A stretch of 64,000 nucleotides of DNA, taken from contig CM043705.1 in NCBI GenBank assembly GCA_023935145.1, positions 21,206,501-21,270,500 on the forward strand. Reading direction: 5' to 3'. Each line of letters opens with the position of its first letter. Positions within the stretch are counted from its first letter, which is position 1. The translations under genes were made by a program, and so were the position numbers. The notes beneath the pieces were generated by a model. The model was not told the DNA's origin and did not search any database. It was given only the letters and a program-made list of their open reading frames with translations. This DNA comes from Bretschneidera sinensis (Eukaryota; Streptophyta; Magnoliopsida; Brassicales; Akaniaceae). Positions 12,238 to 22,300 of the stretch are shown piece after piece.

Positions 12238-13440
12238 TCAAGGTGAATAGACCGGATCCATAAGCGGAATGTCTTCCATCTCCGGATCATGTCTATCAAT
12301 TAAAATCTTAAGTCGTTGACCATTTACTTTAAAGACCCGACCATCTCTAGTATCCTCAATTTCTACCGCCCCATTTTCAAAAACATTTTTTACTATAAAA
12401 GGGTCGGTCCGTCTTGACCGAAGTTTTCCAGGATGCTTATGAAGTCTAGAGTCGTATAAGAATACCTGATCATTGGGTTTGAATGTTTTCCTCAAAATGT
12501 TTTTGTCATGGAATACTTTCATCTTAGCCTTATAGATTCTAGAATTTTCATAAGCATCGTTTCTTAGTTCTTCTAACTCGGTCAGCTGATATTTTCGAAG
12601 TTTACCCGCTTTGCCCATGTCAAAATTGAAAGACTTGATGGCCCAATAAGCTCGATGCTCGAGCTCCACGGGTAAGTGGCAAGGCTTTCCAAAAACAAGC
12701 CGATAGGGTGACATACCTAAGGGAGTTTTAAAGGCTGTACGGTAAGCCCAAAGTACATCAGTTAGTCTCAAAGACAAATCTTTGCGATCGGGGTTAACTG
12801 TTTTTTCTAAAATTTGTTTAATCTCCCTATTAGCAAGCTCTACTTGTCTACTAGTCTGAGGATGATAGGCAGTAGAGATTTTATGTAATACCCCAAATTT
12901 TTTCATTAAAGCTTCAAAGGAACGGTTGCAAAAATGTGTACCTCGATCACTAATTATAGCACGTGGTGTACCAAATCGAGATAACACATTTTCTTTAAGG
13001 AATTTAATCACTGTTCCATTATCATTGTTTCAACAAGCTGCTGCCTCTACCCACTTGGATACATAATCTATTGCTACAATGATATACTGGTACCCGAAGG
13101 AAAGAGGGAAGGGTTCCATGAAATCGATGCCCCAACAATCAAAGATTTCAATCACTAAAATAGGGTTCAGGGGCATCATATTTCGACGAGACACAGCTCC
13201 TAACTTTTGACATCTTTCACAAGAGCGACAATAGGTGTTTGTATCTTTAAACAAAGTAGGCCAATAAAATCCACACTGCAAAATTTTTACAGCGGTTTTT
13301 TTCATCGAAAAGTGGCCTCCACAAGCTTGGGAGTGACAAAATTCTAAGACACTCGAAATCTCTTCATTAGGGATGCAACGCCTTAGAATTTGGTCAGGGT
13401 AGTACTTGAAAAGATAGGGGTCATCCCAATAAAAATTACA
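12238..13440 (-). pseudogene. G1 integrase
   Basis: This is the enzyme that inserts element cDNA into the genome. Read on the minus strand, the zinc-binding domain ends in CRSCERCQKLG (about 13200-13230). The catalytic core follows, with the first Asp in GIDFMEP, the second in ISDRGTHF, and a Glu in the [16 protein letters not shown] segment. A C-terminal domain with a Val-Asn-Gly-Gln-Arg-Leu-Lys end follows; no chromodomain is seen. A stop (TGA/TAA region at about 13027-13030) splits the core, so the piece 13030-13305 and the piece 12238-13011 are separate frames. The His residues of the zinc finger lie upstream, towards 13440. Confidence 0.9.
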
Positions 13441-13467
13441 TACCTCATATAAGAATTTCTTCTTGTC

Positions 13468-14355
13468 TTAAGCGCTCCAATCCATAGGTATCTCACATGT
13501 AGCCAAATAATTTACGATGTGAACAAACCAAGGTAGAGAAGTAATGGAGAGTAATTGCTCATCGGGAAAATCATCTTTGATTGGTATGTCATCACAAGTG
13601 TCCTCAAAAGTGAGTCTGGATAAATGGTCAGCTACTACGTTCTCCACTCCTTTTTTATCCTTGATGGTGATATCAAATTCTTGCAAGAGGAGGATCTATC
13701 GGATTAGTCGTGCCTTAGCATCCTTCTTCGTAAGAAGATACTTAAGGGCTGCATGATCTGTAAAAATAAGGATAGGAGAACCAATTAGATGAGCACGAAA
13801 TTTATCTAAAGCAAATACTACAGCTAGCAACTCTTTTTCAGTTGTAGAGTAATTCATTTGAGCACTATTTAAAGTCTTACTAGCATAGTAAATGACAAAA
13901 GGTTTACCTTCCCTTCGCTGTCCAAGAACAACACCAACAGCGTAGTCACTAGCATCGCACATGATTTCAAAAGGTAAAGTCCAATCTGGCGATTGCATTA
14001 TAGGTGTGGAAGTAAGCTTGTCAATCAACGTTTTAAAGGCCTCTTGACAAGCTTGACTCCACTCAAAGGGGGTATCTTTAACTAGGAGGGTGCATAGCGG
14101 TCTAGATGTTTTTGAAAATTTTTGTATGAACCTCCTATAAAAACCAGCATGACCAAGGAAAGATCTCACACCCTTTATTGTCTTAGGGGCAGGCAACTTA
14201 GAGATTAACTCAATCTTAGATTGATCAACCTCTATTCCTTTAGAATAGACAATATGCCCTAAGACAATACCGGATGGTACCATGAAATGACATTTTTCCC
14301 AATTTAAAACCAATTCTTTTTCCTCACAGTGAATTAATACTCTTTCTAAATTCAT
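13468..14355 (-). pseudogene. G1 RNase H and the C-terminal part of the reverse transcriptase
   Basis: The minus-strand frame starts with the RT thumb segment (NWEKCHFMV, GIVLGH) and goes on to FYRRFI and then RNase H. The RNase H part has a CDASDYAVG motif and YASKTLNSAQMNYSTTEKE with its acidic Glu. RNase H removes the RNA template during cDNA synthesis. A stop near 13690 separates it from the tail at 13468-13686, which carries the DHLSRL motif found at the RNase H-integrase boundary. The upstream frame ends at 14355, just after the FMDD box, where several expected codons are missing. Confidence 0.9.
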
Positions 14356-15758
14356 TAAGATCCAAAAACTGTTAGGTCATCCATAAAAACCTCCATGAAA
14401 TTTTCAACCATGTCACTAAAAATGCTCATCATGCAGCGTTGAAAAGTAGCAGGGGCGTTACATAATCCGAATGGCATTCTACGAAAAGTATAGGTGCCAA
14501 AGGGACAAGTAAAGGTGGTCTTTTCTTGGTCTTCTAATGCAATTTCTATTTGATAGTAACCAGAATAACCATCTAGAAAACAGTAGAAGGGATGACCAGC
14601 TACACGCTCAAGAATTTGATCAATAAAAGAGAGTGGGAAGTGGTCTTTCTTGGTGGCAGCATTTAATTTTCTGTAATCAATGCACACACGCCACCCGTTC
14701 ACAAGTTTGGTAGGGACTAACTCTCCTAGGTCATTCTTTATCACAGTGACTCCGGAATTTTTCGGGACGACTTGCGTAGGGCTTACCCACTTACTATCAG
14801 TTATGGGATATATAATACCCGCATCTAATAGTTTCAGCACTTCATTTTTTACTGCTTCTTTCATAGTGGGGTTAAGCCTACGTTGAGGGTCTTTACGAGG
14901 ACTGGTTCCTTCATCTAGATTTATTTTATGGGAGCAGATTAGGGGACTAATTCCCTTTAAATCAGCCATGCTCCATCCCAGGGCTGATTTATGTTCATTT
15001 AAAGTTTGAATTAATCTCTTACCTTGGGTCTCAGTTAATTCAGAAGAAATTATAACAGGAAAGGTATCACCTGGACCGAGAAAGGTATGTTTTAGACCCT
15101 TAAGTAGTGGCTTCAGTTCGACTTTAGGTGCTTCCACACTTGAGGGGACTTGAGTCTTGCTTCTTTCGGGTAGCTCCTCAAACCTTGGTTGCCATGCCCG
15201 ATTTCCATAATCCTGAGATTTGTCAAAAACAACACATATATCAATTATATCAGTTTTATCATCAAATAAATCTATCTCAGAATTAACAAGAAAATTTTCA
15301 AGAGGGTCATAATCATGAGTTAAAAAAACTCCTTCATTGACGAGTGACTCGATCATGTAAAGCTGGTGGTTTTCGTCCTCATCTTCTGGCTGTTTTGCAA
15401 CATTGAAAATATTTACTTCAAGGGTCATGTTGCCAAATGATAGTTTCATGAGACCATTCCTACAATTTATTAGAGCATTCGCAGTAGCAAGAAAAGGTCT
15501 ACCCAAAATCAAAGGGATTTTAGAGTTAGTGTGTACAGCAGAAGTAGTATCAAGAATTAAGAAATCAACAGGATAATAAAATTTATCAATTTGAATCAAA
15601 ACATCCTCAACCACACCTCGGGGTACCTTGACTGAACGATCAGCCAATTGTAATACCACACCGGTTGGTTTGATTTCTCCTAACCCCAGCTGTAAGTAAA
15701 TGGAAAATGGCATCAGATTTACACTAGCTCCCAGATCTAGTGCACTAACTTTGCTCAA
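14355..15758 (-). pseudogene. G1 protease and reverse transcriptase
   Basis: A 467-residue open frame on the minus strand. The aspartic protease comes first, with its active site in ALDLGASVNLMP (about residues 6-17), and a LGRPFL motif near residue 87. After an acidic linker the RT begins near residue 245. It has a WRVCIDYRKLN box, FCFLDGYSGYYQIEI-like palm sequence, MPFGLCNAPATFQRCM, and the catalytic FMDD near the end. The product would cut the polyprotein and copy RNA to DNA. Just upstream, at about 15740-15780, a 21-22 bp stretch around AGTGCACTAACTT is tandemly duplicated; it disrupts the junction to the gag side. Confidence 0.95.
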
Positions 15759-16032
15759 TTAGTGCACTAACTTGCTCAGTTAGGAAAGTTGTTTTCTTGA
15801 CATGATGTTTCCTCTTAATTGTGCATAAATCTTTGAGAACTTTTGCATAGGTAGGGACTTGTTTAATCATATGCAAAAGGGGAAGATTAAGTTTCACTTA
15901 CCTTAAGTTCTCAAGGATTTCATCATTCATTTCCAGATTTTTCTTGTTGGATTTTAAGGCTTGGGGGAATGGGGCCTTAACAGGACTTTGGGTCACTTCA
16001 GGGTCTTTAGGCAACTTGGTCTCACTACTGGT

Positions 16033-17418
16033 TTAACCGTTCACATTCTTGGGTTTATTCTCTAATGGAATGTGTAGTGACTTACCTCTTCGGGTCACAA
16101 TGGCATTTACATTTTTCACATTTTCTTGTGCCATATGTTGACCGTGAGGTATGGACTGAGCTTGGGCAGGGAACTTACCTCGCTCAGTCACACTCAAGGA
16201 GCTCATCAATTTAGACACTTGGCTCCTTATTTCTTTATTTTCCTCAACCAACTGTGTAATTAATGCCTCACACTTTTGGTTTGTCTTGCCTTGTACTTCT
16301 ATAAAAGTACGTAAGGAGTCTTCTAAAGAGTTCCTAGAAGATGAGGGTGCATGATAAGGTGCTGGGTACGATCTAGGGGGCTGTACATGCTGCTGATTTT
16401 CAGATTTCCAACTGAAGTTGGGGTGATTTCGCCACCCCGAATTATAAGTGTTAGAGAAGGGTGCTGAGGGCTTCTTGTACATGCCTAAGGTATTACATTG
16501 CTCCTCGTACAGCCCTCTCATGTCAACAAAAGTGGGACAATCTTGGGCGGGATGATCAACCCCGCCACACACAAAACATGATTCTAAAGGTCGTGACCTA
16601 TTTGTGCTCTCATTAGCACTAGGTCCAGTCCATGTGTGAGCTTTCTCAGCAAGCTCATTGAGGTACTCAATAGCCTCATCAGGGTCTTTTTACAGAAACT
16701 CTCCATTACACATCATCTCGACAAATTGGCGTTCTCTATAGGTAAGACCCTCATAGAAATAGCTCACTAAATGCCAATTTTCGTACCCATGATGTGGACA
16801 CATACTTAACAGCTCTTTAAATTTCTTCCAAGACTGATACAAAGTCTCGTTTTCCTTTTGTTCAAAGGTGGAGATTTGTCTTTTCAAAGCGTTAGTCTTA
16901 TGTTGAGGGAAGTACTTGTTAAAAAAGACTTGGGTCATCTCATTCCATAACCCAACTGATCGTGGTCTCAGCGAGTATAACTAACTCTTAGCTTTATCCT
17001 TTAAGGAGAAAGGAAAAAACTTGAGTCTCACAATATCATCAGTTGCATCGTGACTACGGAAAGTCGCAACTACTTCCTCAAATTCTCTAATGTGCACATA
17101 GGGGTTTTCGTTTTCCATGCCATGAAAAGTAGGGAGAAGTTGTATCATCCCTGTTTTAAAATCTTGATGACGGGTATTGGCTGGAAACATAATGCACGAT
17201 GGTGTGACTGTCCGGCTAGGATGTAGGTAATCTTTAAGTGTCCTAGCACCATTCTCATTAGGATTTTCAGCCATGTTAACAAAATCCTCTAAATTCTCTG
17301 ATGGGGGTGCACTATGGTTTGATCTGGGCGAGGTTTCACCAATGGAGGTGGAAGGAGAGGGTAATTCTAATTCGGGTCCTCTAATGAATCTACCTCGTGA
17401 ATCTCTCGGTCTAAGCAT
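16033..17418 (-). pseudogene. G1 gag, broken by stops
   Basis: Three minus-strand frames in series (16981-17418, 16690-16938, 16033-16572) together form a gypsy Gag. The first has a Phe-His-Gly-Met-Glu-Asn-Glu-Asn-Pro segment of the retrotransposon capsid. The second has FFNKYFPQHKTNALKRQI. The third has a single zinc knuckle (CFVCGGVDHPAQDC), a Pro-rich stretch and a coiled-coil-like heptad region. Between the first two a Trp codon expected in this family reads as TAG (about 16978-16981). Another stop splits the second and third pieces near 16687. Gag forms the particle. Confidence 0.85.
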
Positions 17419-17439
17419 GCACCAATTAATTTAGATGAG

Positions 17440-17730
17440 GAATAAATAAATAAAACAATATAATAAACAAATAAATAAAACAGAATAATAAACAAATAAA
17501 TAAAAGAGAATAATAAACAAATAAATAAAACAGAGTAATAAACAGATAAATAAAAACAGAATAATAAACAGATAAATAAAAACAGAATAATAAACAAATA
17601 AATAAAAACAAAATAATAAACAGATAAATAAAACAAAATAATAAACAGATAAATAAAAACAGAATAAAATAATAAACAGATAAATAAAAACATAATAATA
17701 AACAGATAAATAAAATAGAATAATAAAAGA
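17440..17730 (-). repeat. AT-rich minisatellite in the G1 leader, about 25-bp unit, about 11 copies
   Basis: Imperfect copies of CAGAATAATAAACAAATAAA plus a few A residues are arrayed head to tail between the primer site and gag. They create long hydrophobic open frames on the minus strand (17367-17693), which are artefacts of the repeat. Confidence 0.9.
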
Positions 17731-17864
17731 AAATTAGAAAATCAAAACAAAAGTAAAGGAATGATATTACTGTATTTACAAACTGCTGAAAAGAAAAATA
17801 TTTATGATTTTTTTTTTTTTTACCATCACACTCAAAGTTGACAAGTTTCCTTATACTTAAGCGC

Positions 17865-17886
17865 GTTTCCCCGGCAACGGCGCCAA
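17865..17886 (-). other. G1 primer-binding site, complementary to tRNA-Asp
   Basis: On the minus strand, TGGCGCCGTTGCCGGGGAAA follows the 5' LTR end after four to five bases. It complements the 3' end of plant tRNA-Asp (GUC). This primer is characteristic of Athila-type elements. Confidence 0.9.
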
Positions 17887-17890
17887 AATT

Positions 17891-19521
17891 TGATTACGCC
17901 CAAAACATAACGTGGTTATTATAGTATAGTTTTGGGGTGTCGATTCCACAGGGAAACAAGTTAAGTACAAAAGAAAATGTGTGAACCTTAAAACGAATGA
18001 TAAAAGTTAAACTCAAGATTTTTGAGCTTTGATGGTGAAATAATGTAAAGGAAAATTGCATAAATGTAAATGAAATATAAATGAGAAATAACAAGGTTCC
18101 GGGAATCCTCCTTAGGTTTGTTCCCTATTTCCACTCTTGATTCAATTGATTTTATCTCGATTGCAAGTTTCAACTCCCAAACAAGCAATCGAAATATATT
18201 CAATCAAGTACATTTACAACTCTTATATAATTGCTACGAATTAATCATTGATTTCGGTTCATGCACACATGACCGATCTTAAAGATTATCAAGAAACGAC
18301 AATATATATTAAAAGACGATATCGCAGTAATGGACAATCAATAAGATAAATCTACCGGAATCAATCACATCCAAGCAACCTCAATGGAGGAGAAGGATGC
18401 AATCACCGGATTAAGAGAGTCTAAAAGAAGAAGAATAAAAAGTACATCTATCACATGAACTCAAATCTTCTTACTTAATCAATGAATAATTCATAAACAA
18501 TATTTAACAATAAATCCATACAGTTGAATCAAGAACAGGAAATAAAGAACAAGAAATCCCTAAAGATTCATCCCTTTCCCTTGTAAAATGATTAGTTGGC
18601 CATGGAAAACAAGGTGGAAGAACAATAAGGATGCTCTCCCCTTGATTTGGCCATGGAGTTCAAGGTGGATGAACAATATGGATGTTCTCCCCTTGATTTG
18701 CAACCAAAGAAAACTTAGAAATAAAATGGAAGAATGCTGAATTTGGATCCTTTGAATCCTCTCTTTTTTATCTCTTCCTTGCTTTCTCTCTTCAATATTC
18801 AGCTGCACACTCCATAAAGATATATTTATAGAGCATGAGGGAGGTGTTTTGGTCTTGGAGAATGTCATTTGCTCACCCTAATCCGGTCAAGAGGCGAGTG
18901 GGCCGTGCTGTGCGTTTGGACCTGCTGTGCTGGCCTGAACTGTTTCCACTAAAACTGCCATAACTTTCTCTAGAAAAATCCTTTTTACAAACCGTAAAAT
19001 TCTTCAGAAAATAGACTTCCGGATCTTTCTAAGCATATATGGCTTATTATCTGGTTCTTCCAACATCAATACAGTTTAATCTGCAAAGATGATTGATCTG
19101 TGCAGGAAATTCTGGCAATTCAGTGAAACTCCTTCAGCTTGTATGCAGAAGTGCACACACTAGTGTGCCTACCCTTAACTTGCTCCAAAGTGATGCACAC
19201 ACTTTTGTGCAGTCATTTAGCTTACTGTAATTTATTACTGCAGCCTTGGTTTAGACTTTAACCATCTTTGAATCATGTTTGGACATGTCTAAACCTTGGA
19301 CAAAAACGAACACCGACACCCAAGATCTTTTGGTGCTTTAAACATGGATCGCTTTATTATCTCTTTTGTACTCAAAGCACCTGAAAATGCATCGAATTAA
19401 GTCAATGATTTATAAATATCACTTTAGAGTTATCAACATGTAAAAGTGTGATTATGACCGAGATCAACCCTAAAATGTTAACAATTAAGTATTGTTTAGA
19501 TGTATTTTATGACTCTCATCA
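17891..19521 (-). repeat. 5' LTR of gypsy G1
   Basis: It is collinear with 8869-10515 and with the solo LTR at 36843-38474. A TATA box lies at 18822-18830 on the minus strand. Small indels and scattered substitutions separate it from the 3' LTR; the shared U3 palindrome is altered here (GCACACACTTTTGTGC on the plus strand at 19195-19210). Confidence 0.95.
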
Positions 19522-20315
19522 AGCCACAAGTATTTTATATTGTGCTTTAGATATATCTAAATATAATTAAATCTCTGCATGTGTTTCAGCTAAGGAAATA
19601 TGAGATAAATTGCAAGTTACATATGAAGGAACTAGTGAGGTTAAAAAATCAAAAATCTATATGCTAGTATCTGAATATGAATTTTTTAGAATGTTTCCTA
19701 ACGAAACAATTTCTCAAATGCACTCACGTTTCATAACTATTGTTAATGGTTTGAAGCTTCTTGATAGGAATATTGAGGAGTTTGAACTAATAAGAAAAAT
19801 CTTAAGATCTTTGCCACCTACTTGGAAAGCAAAGAAGACGGCCATCATGAAGGCCAAAGATCTCGACAAACTTGATGTTGAGACACTTCTTAGGTCATTA
19901 TTGACATATGAGATGGAAGAAATGAATCCCATTGTCAATGATGATGAGAAGAAGAAAAAAGTGATTGCTCTCAAAGCCTCTACATGCAACAAAAAAAAAA
20001 GAATCGGAAGAAGAAGCGGAGAGTAGCGAAGAAGATGGTGAGATGGCTTTAATCACTAAACGGTTTCATAGGTTCTTGAAGAAAAGCAAGAAACCTTACA
20101 CAAAGGATCCCACTTCAAAAAGGGAACCACTTGTATACTATGGATGCAAGAAGCCCGGTCACATTAAGGCCGATTGTATGGTAATAAGCAAACCATATAG
20201 GAGCTTCAAGAAGAAAGCTATGATAGCAACCACTTGGAGTGATGACGAAGAAGAAGAGTCCTCGGATAAAAAAATCGTATATGAGGAAATTGTCAACCTA
20301 TGTCTTATGCAATAG
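19522..20315 (+). pseudogene. Copia A gag, C-terminal part
   Basis: Gag resumes after G1. The capsid segment includes FELIRKILRSLPPTWKAK (about 19780-19830). An acidic linker and a zinc knuckle follow at about 20135-20180, in which the first Cys appears as Tyr (VYYGCKKPGHIKADC), so the knuckle has probably lost a zinc ligand. Stops early in this segment (TAA near 19571 and TGA near 19603) show decay after or around insertion. A frame shift lies near 19990. Confidence 0.85.
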
Positions 20316-20776
20316 ATGATGCAAATGAGGTATTATCTTCTCCTTCTTTAAAAAATAACATTGTTAGTTGTAGCGAAGAGTTGATAGAAGTCATAAATGA
20401 AATGCATGAAGAATTGAAGAAATTCGATTCTAGGAACTCTACTTTTAAGAAAGAGGTGTCATCTCACTCTAAAGAGATGATAAGTCTAAGAGAAGAAAAA
20501 GATAAACTATCTTCATTGCTCTATGATTTTTCTCAAGATTTCCTCAAAAATGAAAATGAAAACTTAAAGAAGAAGATATTAGAATTGAATGGTACAATAT
20601 CTAGACTCATGCTTGGAAAAGAAAAACTTAATGAAGTGTTTTCTTGCCAAAGATTAAGTGGAGGAAAATCAGGATTAGGATATTCTCCATTAGACAAGCA
20701 AAGATCAAAAGAAAGCTTATTCATGAAAGCATCATGTGTGAATGAAGCATGTACTTCAAAGTCACTAGCAAGGTAA
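20300..20776 (+). pseudogene. Copia A gag-pol linker, coiled-coil
   Basis: A 158-residue frame rich in Glu, Lys and Leu, with heptad-like spacing over residues 25-110 (for example SLREEKDKLSSLL). Coiled coils occur after the zinc knuckle in SIRE-like Gag proteins. It ends in stops before the His/Asn-rich part. Confidence 0.7.
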
Positions 20777-20819
20777 AAAATGTACCCTCAATGAATGCTA
20801 GCTAGTTTAGAAATGCTAA

Positions 20820-21255
20820 TTCTAATGTATATACAAGAATGAAACATCCTAGAAATACTCATGCTTATATGTATACTCATTCAAGAAATGCTTATACACA
20901 TCCTAGGAATCACCATCATATGCATCTTAGAAATAATATGTATACTTAAGACTTGCAAACTGCATATGCATATCCTAAGAATTATCATCATGGTTATCTT
21001 AGAAATAATATGCATATTCATAATAATGCAAGTATGTTTCCTAGAAATCATCATCATACATTTTTTGGAAATAACATGCATATTCATATTCCTCACAATA
21101 GAAACATGTATCCTAGGAACTCATATCCAAAGCATTATAGGCATGCACAACTGAATCATCCTAGAAATTTCAATAACAATCATCCTAGAATTGTGCATCA
21201 TCAACATGTCTATAGAACACTATATGCTGTTAAGAAAATATGGATCCCAAAATGA
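20820..21255 (+). pseudogene. Copia A His/Asn/Met-rich repeat linker before protease
   Basis: The plus-strand frame 20953-21255, with the in-frame sequence before it, reads as imperfect repeats of a unit resembling PRNHHHxxLRNNMHIH. At DNA level, TCCTAGAAATxATCATCAT recurs. It ends with KKIWIPK, a phrase that in SIRE-type elements precedes the protease. One stop lies near 20947. The His-rich repeat is not part of any domain I know in this family. Confidence 0.75.
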
Positions 21256-21359
21256 ACTATATTTTCAAGGACTAACCCCAAAGGACCCAAGAAATTTTGA
21301 GTACCTAAAAATGCCATTTTGTATCCTTGTGTGATGTAAATATGTCTCCACGCCAAGGA

Positions 21360-22300
21360 AAAAGGTAACTTTTGGTACCTTGATAGTGGATGCTCAGAGC
21401 ACATGACCGGTGATAAAAGTGTATTCAAGGAACTAACTCTAAGAGATGGTGGAGTTTTCATCATTGAAGACAACACAAAAATAAAGATCATCGGGCATGA
21501 AAAAGTTGGTAATGATTTCTCAACCATAGATAATGTATTGCTAGTACAAGGCCTTAAGCCAAATTTACTAAGTATTAGTCAATTTTGTGACAAAGGCAAC
21601 AAAGTTATATTTGAAACCTCTTATTGTCTAGTTATAGACATCAAGAGTAACAAGATCAAGTTTGTTGGTCATAGACATGAAAATATCTATATAGTTTATT
21701 TAAAATCATTGCATTCCGAAAATGAAAAATGTTTTCTAGTAATTAGTGAAAACCCATGGCTATGGCATAGAAGGCTTGGTCATGTGAACATGAATTTGCT
21801 TAAAATTATTTCTAGAAAAGATTTAGTCATTGGACTTGCCAAAATCAATTTTGAAAAAGACAAAGTATGTGATGCTTGTCGAATGGGAAAACAAACTAGG
21901 ATTTATTTTAAATTAAAGAATGTAGCCTCAACTACTAGACCATTGGAACTTTTGCATATGGACTTATTTGGTCCAATAAGTACCATTAGTCTAGATGGCC
22001 ATCAATATGCTCTTGTTATTGTTGATGACTATTCAAGATATACCTTTGTTATTTTTATTGCTTATAAGGATGAAGCTTACAAAGGATTTGAAAACTTTTG
22101 CAAAAAGGTTCAAAATGAAAAAAGAATTTGTATTTCAAGCATTAGAAGTGATCATGGAAAAGAATTTGAAAACCAAAGTTTTTCAAAATTTTGTGATGAA
22201 AATGAATTGATCACAACTTTTTAGCTCATAGAACTCCTTAACAAAATGGAGTTGTTGAGAGGAAAAATAGTGCTCTAGAAGAATTTGCAAGAACAATACT
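21360..22300 (+). pseudogene. Copia A protease and integrase
   Basis: The protease active site is WYLDSGCSEHM, with its Asp codon at 21382. The GAG-pre-integrase zinc-binding segment follows (LWHRRLGH near 21765, then CDACRMGKQ near 21865). The integrase core has its first Asp in MDLFGP (21958) and the second in SDHGKEFE (about 22150). The frame shifts near 22222, after which PQNGVVERKN-like sequence with the catalytic Glu continues in another frame. The enzyme would integrate copia cDNA; this copy is dead. Confidence 0.9.

Larger units (their letters stand above)
8869..19521 (-). mobile_element. Gypsy G1: full-length Athila-like Ty3/gypsy element nested in copia A
   Basis: The LTRs are 8869-10515 (3') and 17891-19521 (5'), flanked by the exact target duplication AGCCA (8864-8868 and 19522-19526). 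On the minus strand the 5' LTR is followed by a tRNA-Asp primer site, gag, protease, reverse transcriptase, RNase H and integrase, then a non-coding stretch, a polypurine tract and the 3' LTR. The tRNA-Asp primer, the DLGASVNLMP protease motif and the FMDD reverse-transcriptase box suit the Athila/Tat lineage. No chromodomain or envelope-like ORF was found. The reading frames hold a handful of stops. It is about 10.65 kb long. Confidence 0.95.

Noticed and set aside
17367..17693. Long hydrophobic minus-strand ORFs with FICLLF-type repeats, like a membrane protein
   Set aside because: They are translations of the AT-rich minisatellite in the G1 leader.
17440..17730. CRISPR-like array of short repeats
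   Set aside because: Units are contiguous and imperfect without unique spacers, and the DNA is a plant retrotransposon leader.
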